Origin: Actinoallomurus spadix
GTDB lineage: Bacteria > Actinomycetota > Actinomycetes > Streptosporangiales > Streptosporangiaceae
Direction of reading: 5' to 3'
Length of the DNA stretch: 64,000 nt
NCBI RefSeq assembly: GCF_024055725.1
Contig: NZ_JAMXMX010000027.1
Location: 1-64,000 of the forward strand
The notes under the pieces are model-generated. The model did no database searches. It was not told where the DNA came from and was given only the letters and a program-made list of their open reading frames with translations. This document shows positions 52,949 to 61,890 of this stretch, in pieces. Made by a program: the position numbers and the translations under genes. Positions within the stretch are counted from its first letter, which is position 1. Every line of letters starts with the position of its first letter.

Positions 52949-54634
52949 TCAGGAGGTCAGGTCACGGAAGTCCTCCTCACGGAACTCCCCGGGGCGCCGG
53001 TCCTCGCCCTCCAGCCCGCGCAGCTCGACCCGCCGGATCTTCCCCGAGATCGTCTTCGGCAGCTCGCCGAACTCCAGGCGGCGCACCCGCTTGTACGGCG
53101 CCAGCCGCCGCCGGGAGTGGGCGAGGATCGAGCGTGCCGTCTCGGCCGTCGGCTCGTGCCCGGCGGCCAGCGTGACGTACGCCTTCGGCACGGCCAGGCG
53201 CACCGGGTCGGCGGCGGGCACGACGGCGGCCTCCGCGACCGCGTCGTGCTCCAGCAGCACGCTCTCCAGCTCGAACGGCGAGATCTTGTAGTCCGACGCC
53301 TTGAAGACGTCGTCGGTACGGCCCACGAACGTGATGTAGCCGTCCGCGTCCACGGACGCCACGTCACCGGTGTGGTAGTAGCCGCCCTCCATCGCCTCGC
53401 CGGTCCGCCCGGACTCGTCGCGGTACCCCGCCATCAGCGCGACCGGGCGCGCGGACAGGTCGATGCACACCTCACCCTCGTCCGCGGGCCGTCCGCTCAC
53501 CGGGTCGATGAGCGCGATCCGGTAGCCCGGCAGCGGACGGCCCATCGACCCGGGCTTCAGCGGCTGCCCGGGCGGGTTGCCGATCTGCGCCGTCGTCTCG
53601 GTCTGGCCGTAACCGTCCCGCACCGTGAGGCCCCACTGGTCGCGGACCTGGTCGATGATCTCCGGGTTGAGCGGCTCACCCGCCGCGACGGCGATGCGCA
53701 GGTTCAGGTCCCAGGACCGCAGGTCCTCCTGGATCAGCATCCGCCACACCGTCGGCGGCGCGCAGAACGTCGTCACCTCGCACCGCCGCATCACCTCCAG
53801 CAGCGCGGGCGCGCTGAACCGCGCGTAGTTGAGGACCAGCACGCACGCGCCGGCGTTCCACGGCGCGAACACGTTGCTCCACGCGTGCTTGGCCCAGCCG
53901 GGCGAGGAGACGTTCAGGTGCACGTCACCGGGGCGCAGGCCGATCCAGTACATCGTCGACAGGTGCCCGACCGGGTACGAGGCGTACGTGTGTTCCACCA
54001 GCTTCGGCCGGGCGGTCGTCCCGGAGGTGAAGTACAGCAGCAACGTGTCGCCCGCGTGCGTCGTCGTCCCGGCCGCGTCGTACGGCTCGTGCCCGTAGGC
54101 GTCGCCGAACGACAGCCAGCCGTCCGCCGCGCCCACGCAGATCCTCGTCCAGCCGCCCGTCAGGTCGGCGAACTTCGCGGTGTCGGCCGCCCCCGTCACG
54201 ACGTGCGCGACGCCGCCCCGCGCGATCCGGTCGCGCAGGTCGTCGGCGGTCAGCAGGGTGGTCGCGGGGACGACGACGGCGCCGAGCCTCATCGCCGCCA
54301 GCATCGTCTCCCACAGCTCGACCTGGTTCCCGAGCATGAGCAGGATCCGGTCGCCCCGCTCCACGCCCTGGGCCCGCAGCCAGCCGGCCACCCGGCTCGA
54401 CCGCTCGGCGAGCTCGGCGAACGTCAGCTTCAGCTCCGAGCCGTCCTCCTCGACGATCCACAGCGCCGGCCGGTCGGGGGTCTCGGCGGCGAGCACGCCG
54501 TCGAACCAGTCGAGCGCCCAGTTGAAGTCGGCGACCTCCGGCCAGCGAAAGTCGCGGTAGGCGGTCTCGTAGTCCTCGGCGTTCGCCAGCAGGAAGTCAC
54601 GGGCGGATCGGAATGCGGCCACGTCAGGAGTCAT
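52949..54634 (-). CDS. AMP-binding acyl-CoA synthetase
   Basis: About 561 residues from ATG 54634 (54643 also possible). ANL-superfamily enzyme: P-loop YFTSGTTARPK, A5 motif YGQTETTAQIG, A7 YYHTGDVASVD, A8 GRTDDVFKASDYKISPFELE, and the catalytic Lys in PKTISGKIRR. These activate a carboxylic acid as acyl-AMP and then thioester. The medium-chain/acetate-like pattern (WPEVADFNWALDWFD at the N-terminus) matches synthetases of short to medium acids. It sits between sigma paralogs 2 and 3, all on the same strand but with 185-bp and 72-bp gaps; whether it belongs to their regulon is unknown. Confidence 0.92.
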   Translation of the reverse strand: MTPDVAAFRSARDFLLANAEDYETAYRDFRWPEVADFNWALDWFDGVLAAETPDRPALWIVEEDGSELKLTFAELAERSSRVAGWLRAQGVERGDRILLMLGNQVELWETMLAAMRLGAVVVPATTLLTADDLRDRIARGGVAHVVTGAADTAKFADLTGGWTRICVGAADGWLSFGDAYGHEPYDAAGTTTHAGDTLLLYFTSGTTARPKLVEHTYASYPVGHLSTMYWIGLRPGDVHLNVSSPGWAKHAWSNVFAPWNAGACVLVLNYARFSAPALLEVMRRCEVTTFCAPPTVWRMLIQEDLRSWDLNLRIAVAAGEPLNPEIIDQVRDQWGLTVRDGYGQTETTAQIGNPPGQPLKPGSMGRPLPGYRIALIDPVSGRPADEGEVCIDLSARPVALMAGYRDESGRTGEAMEGGYYHTGDVASVDADGYITFVGRTDDVFKASDYKISPFELESVLLEHDAVAEAAVVPAADPVRLAVPKAYVTLAAGHEPTAETARSILAHSRRRLAPYKRVRRLEFGELPKTISGKIRRVELRGLEGEDRRPGEFREEDFRDLTS

Positions 54635-54715
54635 GGGCCGCATCCTGGCACTACCGTCGCCCGTCGCGTAAGGACCCGATCACTCCCAGATCGGATTTCC
54701 GGCCCGACCTGGGCG

Positions 54716-56230
54716 TCAGCAGGTCCAGGACAGCGCGACCGCGCCGCCCGGCGTGAACGTGACGCCCGACCGCTCCACCGGCGTCGTCTGCGTGCAGGCG
54801 GTGACCTCGTCGGCCGTGGCGGTGAGCGTCACCGACCGTCCCGGCGCGAGCGTGCCGCTGGTGGGGCCGCCGACCGTGACGTACGGTCCGGGGCTCGCCG
54901 CCCAGTGGACGACGCCGTTCCGTGCGGTCAGGGTGATGGTCTTCGCGTCGCCCGGACCCTCGGCGGACACCACGAGCGTGCCGGGTACGGGCCGGGGCGA
55001 CCGGCGCTTGCGCGTGTGCGTCGGCCGCGGCGCCGGCCTCCGCGTGGTCGCCGTCGGCGTCGGCGTCGGGGTCGGCGTCCTGCTCGTACGCGTCGGGGTC
55101 GGAGTGGGCGTCGTGCTGCTCGGCGTGGGGTCGGGCGAACCGGAGTCGGCGGGGTCCCCGGCGGACGGGCTGTCGGACGGGGAGGCGCCCGTGCCGGCCG
55201 CGACCGGACGGCGCGCCCCGCCGGACGGGTGCTGCGCGGACGACCCGCCCGTGACCAGGAAGACGGCCCCGGCGACGAGGAGGACGCACGCCGCCGCGCC
55301 CACGACCGGCCACAGCCGGGGAACACCGCCCCGGTCGTCGTCGTGGGCGGGCCGGACGCGGTCCAGGCTCGTCGGCCGGCCCCAGGCGTCGAACGGCTCC
55401 GCGCGCCGGGCGATGCGCGCCCGCGCCTCGGCCAGGTCCGGGTCGGTCGCCGCCGACAGGATCGCGCCGCGCAGCCGCGCCGGGAGCGCGGCGACCGGCA
55501 TCATCTGCAGGAGCCGGTTGGTCGATACCTTCCGCTGGCGGCGGTCCCGGCACGCCGGGCAGGAGGCGATGTGCCGGATGAGCTTGCGGGACACCTCCGG
55601 CGGCAGTGGCCACTCGTGCTCGTCGACCAGCGCGGCGACGCTCGGGCAGTCGCCCCGGCCCGTACGGGCGATGATCGCGGCGGCGAGGGCGTTGTCGAGC
55701 TCGTCACGCGACTCGGCCACCAGCTCCAGGGCCTCCTGAGAGGAGATCCCCAGAACGCCGGCCAGATCCTCCGCGGCCAGCTCGTGGCGTACGGCGAGAT
55801 CCACGGCTTCGCGGTGACGGCCCGGCAGGCCGGCCAGCGCGCTGTGCACGAGCCGCCGGGTCTCGAGGCGGCGACCGCGCTCCTCCGCGTCGAGGAACGC
55901 GTCGTCGGCCTCCTCGGCGGCGGGATACCGCTCCCCGGGCGTCCGCGGGTCACGCAGCCGCCGCAGGCACTCGTTCCGTACGAGGGTGTACAGCCAGCTG
56001 CGGAACCGCTCCGGCTCCCGCAGCCCGCCGACGTGCGCGAGCGCCGCGATCAGCGAGTCACGGAGCGCCTCCGCCGCCAGGTCCTCGTCGCGCAGCAGCG
56101 CGTGACAGTAGTCGAACAGGCGCGGCGCGTAGACGTCGTAGATCTGGGCGAGCGCGGTGGCGTCGCCGGCGCGCAGCTCCTGCGCGAACCGGCGGTCATC
56201 GACGCGACCGAGACTGGGCCAACCGGCCAC
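54716..56230 (-). CDS. Transmembrane ECF sigma factor with fused anti-sigma-like finger and external domain (paralog 3)
   Basis: 504 residues, GTG 56230 after GGGAGG, beginning MAGWPSLGRVDDRRFAQEL. Region 2 YDVYAPRLFDYCHALLRDEDLAAEALRDSLI...FRSWLYTLVRNECLRR; region 4 GLPGRHREAVDLAVRHELAAEDLAGVLGISSQEALELVAESRDEL; finger RHIASCPACRDR; membrane helix VVGAAACVLLVAGAVFLVTGG; linker with TPTPTP repeats; external domain VVSAEGPGDAKTITLTARNGVVHWAA ending in VALSWTC. The external domain has only two cysteines (CTQ and C-terminal Cys). More divergent than paralogs 1 and 2, as expected for an older copy. Confidence 0.9.
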   Translation of the reverse strand: MAGWPSLGRVDDRRFAQELRAGDATALAQIYDVYAPRLFDYCHALLRDEDLAAEALRDSLIAALAHVGGLREPERFRSWLYTLVRNECLRRLRDPRTPGERYPAAEEADDAFLDAEERGRRLETRRLVHSALAGLPGRHREAVDLAVRHELAAEDLAGVLGISSQEALELVAESRDELDNALAAAIIARTGRGDCPSVAALVDEHEWPLPPEVSRKLIRHIASCPACRDRRQRKVSTNRLLQMMPVAALPARLRGAILSAATDPDLAEARARIARRAEPFDAWGRPTSLDRVRPAHDDDRGGVPRLWPVVGAAACVLLVAGAVFLVTGGSSAQHPSGGARRPVAAGTGASPSDSPSAGDPADSGSPDPTPSSTTPTPTPTRTSRTPTPTPTPTATTRRPAPRPTHTRKRRSPRPVPGTLVVSAEGPGDAKTITLTARNGVVHWAASPGPYVTVGGPTSGTLAPGRSVTLTATADEVTACTQTTPVERSGVTFTPGGAVALSWTC

Positions 56231-56270
56231 AGCGACCTCCCGGAGGTGTGGTGTCGGACGCGCCCCCGGA

Positions 56271-56311
56271 GAAAAGAAGGAGGCCCGACGCCCCGCTCCC
56301 GTCGGGCCTCC
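56271..56311 (-). terminator. Intrinsic terminator of the SBP-VWA gene
   Basis: Minus-strand stem GGAGGCCCGAC / GTCGGGCCTCC (56279-56311) followed by TTCTTTTC. It lies 110 bp after the stop of the SBP-VWA gene and just upstream of sigma paralog 3, so it separates the two units. Confidence 0.8.
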
Positions 56312-56345
56312 GTAAGAGAGACGCAGCGCCGGTCTCAGAGGTTCA

Positions 56346-56376
56346 CCGGATTCCCCAGAGAATCCGGATTTTTTTT
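56346..56376 (+). terminator. Intrinsic terminator facing the plus strand, without an obvious gene
   Basis: CCGGATT, 8-nt loop, AATCCGG, then A and eight T. This is a textbook plus-strand terminator, but all neighbouring genes are on the minus strand. Either a short unannotated transcript starts between 56231 and 56346, or it stops antisense transcription from the region to the left. An adjacent GC hairpin lies at about 56379-56411. Confidence 0.6.
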
Positions 56377-56420
56377 CGCCCGGCCCGGCGCTCCACGGCG
56401 CCGAGCCGGGTTCTCGCAGG

Positions 56421-58958
56421 TCAGTGACACTCCGGCGTGCAGATGCGGCGCGCGATCGTGTTCAGGAAGATGCGCTGGATCTCCTGAGGCTTCATCGCCT
56501 GGTACGCCGCGCCGTCGGTCTCCGCGGCGACCTTCTGCATGGCGGCCATGTCCACGTCCGGACCGTAGCCGATGAACAGGACCTGGACCGGCGCCGCCGG
56601 GTCGTTCTCCTTCTTCAGCGTCCGGAGGAGGGCGCTCAGCGAGATGCCGTCCGTCTTGTCGTTCTTCCCGTCGGTGAACACGAGGACGGAGTTGTAGTAA
56701 CCCGGCTTGTACGTCCTCTTCAACGACCGGAACGCCGCCAGCACCGAGTCGTACAGCCCCGTGTTGCCGTCGGGCTTCGGCCGTACGCGGCCCAGCGCGC
56801 TGAGGATGGCCTGGCGGCGCGTCCCCGACCCGATCCGGGTCGACAGCGGGCCGATCGGCACCTCGGTCCGGTAGTCCTGGTGTCCCCTCAAATTCGTGGA
56901 GAACGTCCACAGCCCCAGATCGGTGTCGTCCGGCAGCATCGCGAGGCCGCCCTGGGCCACCTGGGCGGTCGCCTCCATCCGGGTGACGCCCTTGCCGACG
57001 GGCTGCGCCATCGACCCGGACACGTCGAGCAGCGTCAGCATCCGCGTGCGCAGCGACAGCTTCGTCCAGGCCTGCATGACCCCGGTCACGTCGCTCGACC
57101 CCGGCGTCGGGAGCGCCCGCGGGATCCGGGGGCTCAGCCCGCTCCTGCTGCCGAACCCGTCACCGGCGTGCCCGTCCGGGGTGCGGAACCCGAGCGCGCG
57201 GACCGCCGCGTGCGCCTGCTCGGTGCTCATCGCCTTCTCCAGCACCTGCGCCGCGCGGATCTTCGTGTCGTCGTCCGTCGTCAGGGTGTACGGGTGGTCG
57301 AGGCTGAGCATGCCCTCGTTCGGATAGATCGCGCTCGCCGGCGCGCTCGGCCTGCCCTGGTTGTACTTCCAGACGGCCTGCTCCGGAGCGATGATCACCG
57401 GCGCCCTGCCGTGCAGGTTGCGGTGGAAACTGGCGAACAGCGCCTGCGTGTTCGGGGAGAGGCTGTTCTGCACCTTCCGCGTGATCTGAGTGAAGATCGC
57501 GTCGGCGTTCGGGTCGCCCTTCAGCAGCATCCGGGTCATGACGACCGCGCCGAGCCCGCCGGCGTTGCGGGTCGGGTCGAGGATCTGCAGGTGGACGGAG
57601 TTCGCCGGCAGCATGTCGTTCTTACTCACCGCGCCGGCGGCGAGGGCGTCGGTGGCCTTGAGCAGCATGTCCCAGGTCGGCCGCACGCCCTGGCTGCTGA
57701 GCCTGCCGGCGAACGACCGCGAGGTGGCCACGACGAGCGGCGTCTCGGCCACACTCGTCGGCGTGGTGTCCACGCTCGACGCGCCCTTGGGCGAGCTGCG
57801 CACCAGGGTGACCCACAGCGACGAGTCCGGGATCCACACGTCCGGCGTCACGTCACCGGGCACGGTTCCCTGACCGGACAGGATCGTACTCGTGCCCGCC
57901 GGGTCGGCGGCCTTCACCGTCGCCTTCACGCACTTGCCGCCGACGGAGTGCCGCTCGCCGTTGAACGAGTTGGCGATGTCGCTGATGGCCGGGGCGATGT
58001 CCGGCGCCGCGACCACCTTCAGGTCGATCGGGGTGCCGCCGCACTTACTGCCGTCGGCGAGCGCGTAGACCCCCGCGCCGAGCAGGACCGCCAGGCCGAT
58101 CGCGCCCGCGAGGGGGCCGACCAGCGCGCCGATCGTACGGCGGCGCTGCACGCGGCGTCGTCCCGCGCCGGGCGCGGACCGCGGGCGGTCGTCGTCGGGC
58201 CCGTTCGCACCCGCGCCGCCCCGGCCCGACCCGCCGCGCCCCGACCCGCCGTATCCCGCGCCTCCGGAACCCGCGCTCCCGTATCCCGCGCCTCCCGAGT
58301 CGGCGGACCGGTAGCCTCCGCCTCCCGGCCCGCCGGGGGCGTTCCCGCCCGGCCCACGGTCCTGGCCGCCCGCGCCCTGGCCGGTCCCATAGCCGGATCC
58401 GGCGCCACCCTGGCCGGGACCGGTCCCGTAGCCGGAGCCCGAGCCTGCGAGGCCACCGCCCTGCCTGCCGAAGAAGCCCCCTCCCGGACTGTAGGAGGAG
58501 GAGTCGTTGGAGCCGCCCCCCGTGCCGTACGGGTTCTGCTCACCGGGCGCGGCGTAGGAGCCGTACGCGCCCTCCTGGCCGCCACCGCCGTATCCGCCCT
58601 GGCCACTGCCGTATTCGCCGGGACGGCCGGCGTCATACCCGCTCTGGCCGCCACCACCGTATCCGCTCTGGCCGCCACCGCCGTATCCGCTCTGGCCGCC
58701 GCCGTATCCACCCGGACGGCCGCCACCGTATCCGCCGCCGGCGTACCCGCCCGGGCCACCGCTGCCGGCGTATCCGCCGGGGCCAGCGGCGGGGTTCTGC
58801 GTGGGGTCGCTCGCCTCGGGGGAGCGCGGGGCGAAGGGATTCCGGTCGTCACCGGGCGTCTGGTTCCCCGAGGGGCGGCCGCCTCCGGGCGTTCGATCGG
58901 GCTGGCCGTCGCCGGGCGTGTTACCCGGGGGCATCTCGTTGCGGCGACGTCGGCTCAC
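56421..58958 (-). CDS. Membrane-anchored SBP-VWA protein with Gly-rich N-terminus
   Basis: 845 residues. Residues about 40-250 are low-complexity Gly/Tyr/Ser/Gln repeats (units such as GQSGYGGGG). One membrane helix (about 272-300: TIGALVGPLAGAIGLAVLLGAGVYALA). Then a periplasmic binding-type domain (about 310-600: IDLKVVAAPDIAPAISDIANSF...) and a VWA domain (about 640-840) with the MIDAS motif DVSGSMAQ. The order cytoplasmic tail-helix-SBP-VWA is common in actinobacteria, where the protein is thought to bind surface ligands; no function is proven. Strong promoter-like boxes at 59003-59031 and a terminator at 56271-56311 make it a single-gene unit. Confidence 0.88.
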   Translation of the reverse strand: MSRRRRNEMPPGNTPGDGQPDRTPGGGRPSGNQTPGDDRNPFAPRSPEASDPTQNPAAGPGGYAGSGGPGGYAGGGYGGGRPGGYGGGQSGYGGGGQSGYGGGGQSGYDAGRPGEYGSGQGGYGGGGQEGAYGSYAAPGEQNPYGTGGGSNDSSSYSPGGGFFGRQGGGLAGSGSGYGTGPGQGGAGSGYGTGQGAGGQDRGPGGNAPGGPGGGGYRSADSGGAGYGSAGSGGAGYGGSGRGGSGRGGAGANGPDDDRPRSAPGAGRRRVQRRRTIGALVGPLAGAIGLAVLLGAGVYALADGSKCGGTPIDLKVVAAPDIAPAISDIANSFNGERHSVGGKCVKATVKAADPAGTSTILSGQGTVPGDVTPDVWIPDSSLWVTLVRSSPKGASSVDTTPTSVAETPLVVATSRSFAGRLSSQGVRPTWDMLLKATDALAAGAVSKNDMLPANSVHLQILDPTRNAGGLGAVVMTRMLLKGDPNADAIFTQITRKVQNSLSPNTQALFASFHRNLHGRAPVIIAPEQAVWKYNQGRPSAPASAIYPNEGMLSLDHPYTLTTDDDTKIRAAQVLEKAMSTEQAHAAVRALGFRTPDGHAGDGFGSRSGLSPRIPRALPTPGSSDVTGVMQAWTKLSLRTRMLTLLDVSGSMAQPVGKGVTRMEATAQVAQGGLAMLPDDTDLGLWTFSTNLRGHQDYRTEVPIGPLSTRIGSGTRRQAILSALGRVRPKPDGNTGLYDSVLAAFRSLKRTYKPGYYNSVLVFTDGKNDKTDGISLSALLRTLKKENDPAAPVQVLFIGYGPDVDMAAMQKVAAETDGAAYQAMKPQEIQRIFLNTIARRICTPECH

Positions 58959-59002
58959 GGCTGTCCCATCTCGCGGCTTTCAGGGATGAGTGTTAGAGCG
59001 GA

Positions 59003-59031
59003 ACTGTAGCGGTCTTCGCAATTCGTAACAA
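59003..59031 (-). promoter_or_regulatory. Sigma-70-type promoter of the SBP-VWA gene
   Basis: Minus-strand TTGTTA and TACAGT with exactly 17 bp between. The start codon at 58958 is 45 bp downstream. Two direct copies of GATCATTTG (59036-59044 and 59072-59080, 36 bp apart) just upstream are possible activator sites. The rest of the 376-bp gap to 59335 shows no gene. Confidence 0.6.
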
Positions 59032-59334
59032 AGATGATCATTTGCGCGATGTCGCAGGTCATGCCGGTGAAGATCATTTGAATACCCGCCGGTATCCCAT
59101 TCCGGTGGCCGGGTCCGGCCCCGCGAACGCCGGGCCGCACGCCCCCTCGGCCAGGTGAGCGAGGCCGCCGCCGGGCGCCTCCGCCCGCGCCTTCTCCGTG
59201 TTCTCGGGCCCCGCGACGCGCCCGCCACGGCGCCGCCCCACCGGCCCGCGTCCGTGCCGCGCGTCATCCGTCACGCCTCCCGGGTGATCGGGCAGAGTGG
59301 AGGAGAACGGCATGAGCACGGGGGAGGCGCACGG

Positions 59335-60318
59335 ATGACGGACTCGCTCACGGCCCCGGTGGCCGACCCGCCACGGGCGCGCCGCCGGGGGCGGGCGATC
59401 GCCGCGCGGACCCTCGTCGCCTGCTTCGCGCTCTGGGCGCTCGCCCGCCTGTTCGGCGCCGACCGGATCGGTCCTCTCGATCCGCTGCTCATCCCGGCGA
59501 TGGCCGCCGTCCCGTACGCCCTCGCCGCGATGGTGCTCCCGCTCGCCGTCGCCGCCCTGGTCCGGGACCGGCCGGCGTTGATCGCGGCCGTGGTCGTCAC
59601 CGCGCTGTTCGCCGGGATCGCGCTGCCGCGCGCGGTCGCCGGGGACACCCCGCGCGCGAGCGGACCCGAGTTCCGGGTCCTCACCGCGAACCTGCGGTAC
59701 GGCGGGGCGGGCGACGCCACCCTCGTCGACCTGGCCCGGCGCACCCGCGCCGACGTCCTCAGCGTCCAGGAGTTCACCGCCGAGGCGGCCGGGCGGCTCG
59801 ACGCGGCGGGGATCGGGCGCCTCTTCCCGTACCGGATCCTCGACCCGAGGCCCGGGGCGGCGGGCATCGGGCTGTACTCGCGTTACCCGCTCACCCCGTC
59901 GCCCGTCCGGCCGCCGACGATCTCCGGCATGCCGAGCGCCCTCGTGGCGGTGCCGGGCACCGCCCCCGTACGGATGACGGCCGTTCACCCGCCCGCCCCG
60001 CTCGGCCCGGACCTCGACGCGTGGCGGCACGATCTGCCGCGGCTGCCCCGCGCGACACCCGGCGGCCGGGTCGGGATCCTCGCCGGCGACTTCAACGCCA
60101 CGCTCGACCACGCGTGGCTCCGGCAGGTCATCCACAGCGGATACGTCGACGCGGCGGACGCGCGAGGGCAGGGCCTGGTGCCGACGTTCCGGCCGTGGCC
60201 GCCCATCACCATCGACCACGTGCTGGCCGACCGGCGCTGCGCGGTGCTGCGGGTGAAGATCTACGGGCAGGCCCGCAGCGACCACCGGGCACTGTTCGCC
60301 GTCCTGCGGCTGCCCTGA
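59335..60318 (+). CDS. Membrane-anchored endonuclease/exonuclease/phosphatase (EEP) family protein
   Basis: 327 residues from ATG 59335, preceded by GGGGAGG. Three N-terminal membrane helices (TLVACFALWALARLFG, AAVPYALAAMVLPLAVAAL, ALIAAVVVTALFAGIALP) are followed by an EEP catalytic domain: RVLTANLRYGGAG, metal Glu in VLSVQEF, HPPAP, the Asp-Asn pair in LAGDFNATLDH, and the terminal SDHRALFAVL. It should lie on the outer face of the membrane and cleave phosphodiesters or phospholipid head groups; related actinobacterial proteins have not been assigned substrates. Followed 46 bp later by a methyltransferase gene on the same strand. Confidence 0.9.
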   Translation: MTDSLTAPVADPPRARRRGRAIAARTLVACFALWALARLFGADRIGPLDPLLIPAMAAVPYALAAMVLPLAVAALVRDRPALIAAVVVTALFAGIALPRAVAGDTPRASGPEFRVLTANLRYGGAGDATLVDLARRTRADVLSVQEFTAEAAGRLDAAGIGRLFPYRILDPRPGAAGIGLYSRYPLTPSPVRPPTISGMPSALVAVPGTAPVRMTAVHPPAPLGPDLDAWRHDLPRLPRATPGGRVGILAGDFNATLDHAWLRQVIHSGYVDAADARGQGLVPTFRPWPPITIDHVLADRRCAVLRVKIYGQARSDHRALFAVLRLP

Positions 60319-60363
60319 CCGGCCGCCGGAGGTGACCCGCCGGGCGCCCGGGATACTGAGGCC

Positions 60364-61245
60364 ATGGCCCACCTGATCCCCGTCACCGACCCCGCCGACC
60401 CGAGGCTCGCCGACTACACCCGGCTGCGCGACGTCAACCTGCGCAAGAGCCTGGAGGCCGAGCACGGCCTGTTCATGGCGGAGGGGGAGAAGGTCATCCG
60501 GCGGGCGGTCACCACCGGTTACCCGGTGCGGTCCCTGCTGATGGCGCGGCGATGGGCGGAGCCGCTGTCCGACGTGATCGGTGACGCCCCCGTCTACGTG
60601 GCCGACGACGACGTGATCGAAGGGATCACCGGGTTCGCGGTGCACCGGGGCGCCCTGGCCTCGATGGAACGCCTGCCTCTGCCCTCGGTCGCCGACGTGC
60701 TGGCCGGCGCCCGCCCCGCCGGGAACACCCCGGCAGAGGACGCGGGGCGGGACGGCCGGGCACGGCCGCGCCGGATCCTCGTGCTGGAGGACCTGGTCGA
60801 CCACGGGAACGTCGGGGCCATCTTCCGCTGTGCGGCGGCGCTCGGCGTCGACGCCGTGATCCTGTCCCCGCGGTGCGCCGACCCGCTGTACCGGCGGGCG
60901 GTGAAGGTGTCGATGGGCGCGGTCTTCGCCATCCCCTACGCCCGGATGGCCGACTGGCACGACGGGCTCGCCGAACTGCGCGGCGCGGGTTTCACGCTGC
61001 TCGCCCTCACGCCGGACCAGTCGGCCGTCCCGCTGGAGAAGGCGCCGGTGGGCGAGCGGGCCGCGCTGCTGCTCGGTACGGAGGGCGACGGCCTGTCCTC
61101 GCGGTGGCTGCGGGAGGCCGACCACCCGGTCTGCATCCCGATGAGCGCCGGTGCCATGGATCTGGGCGTCGACTCCCTGAACGTCGTGGCCGCCACCGCG
61201 ATCGCCTGCCACGAACTGATGCGGTCCCTCCCGGTGGGGGAGTGA
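60364..61245 (+). CDS. TrmH/SpoU-family RNA 2'-O-methyltransferase
   Basis: 293 residues. An N-terminal RNA-binding segment (FMAEGEKVIRRAVTTGYPVRSLLM) is followed by the SPOUT domain with motif 1 LEDLVDHGNVGAIFRCAAALG, motif 2 LLLGTEGDGLSSRWL, and motif 3 IPMSAGAMDLGVDSLNVVAATAIACHE. The knot-forming motifs are complete, so S-adenosylmethionine binding is expected. Such enzymes modify rRNA or tRNA; some give antibiotic resistance, but nothing here supports that over housekeeping. Confidence 0.93.
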   Translation: MAHLIPVTDPADPRLADYTRLRDVNLRKSLEAEHGLFMAEGEKVIRRAVTTGYPVRSLLMARRWAEPLSDVIGDAPVYVADDDVIEGITGFAVHRGALASMERLPLPSVADVLAGARPAGNTPAEDAGRDGRARPRRILVLEDLVDHGNVGAIFRCAAALGVDAVILSPRCADPLYRRAVKVSMGAVFAIPYARMADWHDGLAELRGAGFTLLALTPDQSAVPLEKAPVGERAALLLGTEGDGLSSRWLREADHPVCIPMSAGAMDLGVDSLNVVAATAIACHELMRSLPVGE

Positions 61246-61317
61246 CCAGGGACGTCGCGCCCGTGCTCCGCCCGCCCGCCGCCCGGTGTGCGAGCCGCGA
61301 GCGGGGGCGCGGAGCCG

Positions 61318-61869
61318 TCAGCCCGCGGTCGCCCGGCGGTCCTCCGGTGTGCGGATCCGGTCGAGCTCCCGTTCGGCCCACTCGGCCCAGTCGCGCTGGG
61401 TGGCCGCGAAGCGGAGCCCCCACTCGAGGGCCAGGAGCCCGTGGACCGACAGCGGATCGTCGCCCTGCGCGACGACCTCCCGCAGCTCGGTGAGGGCCCG
61501 GTGCCGCCGGTCCGCGCTCTCGGCCCGGCCGCGAAGGTAGGACCGGGCCTCCTCGGCGTCGAGCACGCCGAGGAAGAACACGCGCAGGAGCATGTCGCTG
61601 CGGTTGAACCCCGTCGGCTCGACCTCGGTCAGCCAGTGGTGCAGCTCGGCGCGGCCGGCGTCGGTGATCGCGTACTCCTTGCGGCCGCGCGGGCCCTCGG
61701 CGGCGACCTCGACGAAACCGGCGTCGGCGAGCCGGCCGAGCTCGGCGTAGAGCTGACTCTGCGTGGCCGGCCAGACGTTGGCGAGCGAGACTTCGAATAT
61801 CTTCAGCAGGTCATAGCCGCTGGCGGGTCCGGAGGACAGCAGTCCGAGTACGGCGTGGCGAAGACTCAT
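61318..61869 (-). CDS. PadR-family transcriptional regulator
   Basis: 183 residues from ATG 61869. The PadR winged helix (about 1-85: HAVLGLLSSGPASGYDLLKIFEVSLANVWPATQSQLYAELGRLADAGFVEVAAEGPRGRKEYAITDAGRAEL) and the C-terminal dimer helix (about 95-175, vinculin-like PF10400) are both complete. It is divergent from a membrane protein gene across a 76-bp gap containing two GACATGTC palindromes. Typical PadR members repress the divergent gene and themselves, and are released by an aromatic or hydrophobic ligand. Confidence 0.92.
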   Translation of the reverse strand: MSLRHAVLGLLSSGPASGYDLLKIFEVSLANVWPATQSQLYAELGRLADAGFVEVAAEGPRGRKEYAITDAGRAELHHWLTEVEPTGFNRSDMLLRVFFLGVLDAEEARSYLRGRAESADRRHRALTELREVVAQGDDPLSVHGLLALEWGLRFAATQRDWAEWAERELDRIRTPEDRRATAG

Positions 61870-61890
61870 GACGCCGAGCCTACATTCCAC

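Noticed and set aside
53117-56575. Long plus-strand frame opposite the acyl-CoA synthetase and sigma paralog 3
   Set aside because: Composition (Arg, His, Gly) and lack of motifs mark it as a shadow of the minus-strand genes.
56424-59009. Long plus-strand frame opposite the SBP-VWA gene
   Set aside because: Shadow of a gene with clear MIDAS motif on the other strand.
59074-61212. Long minus-strand frame opposite the EEP and TrmH genes
   Set aside because: Both plus-strand genes have complete catalytic motifs; this frame has none.
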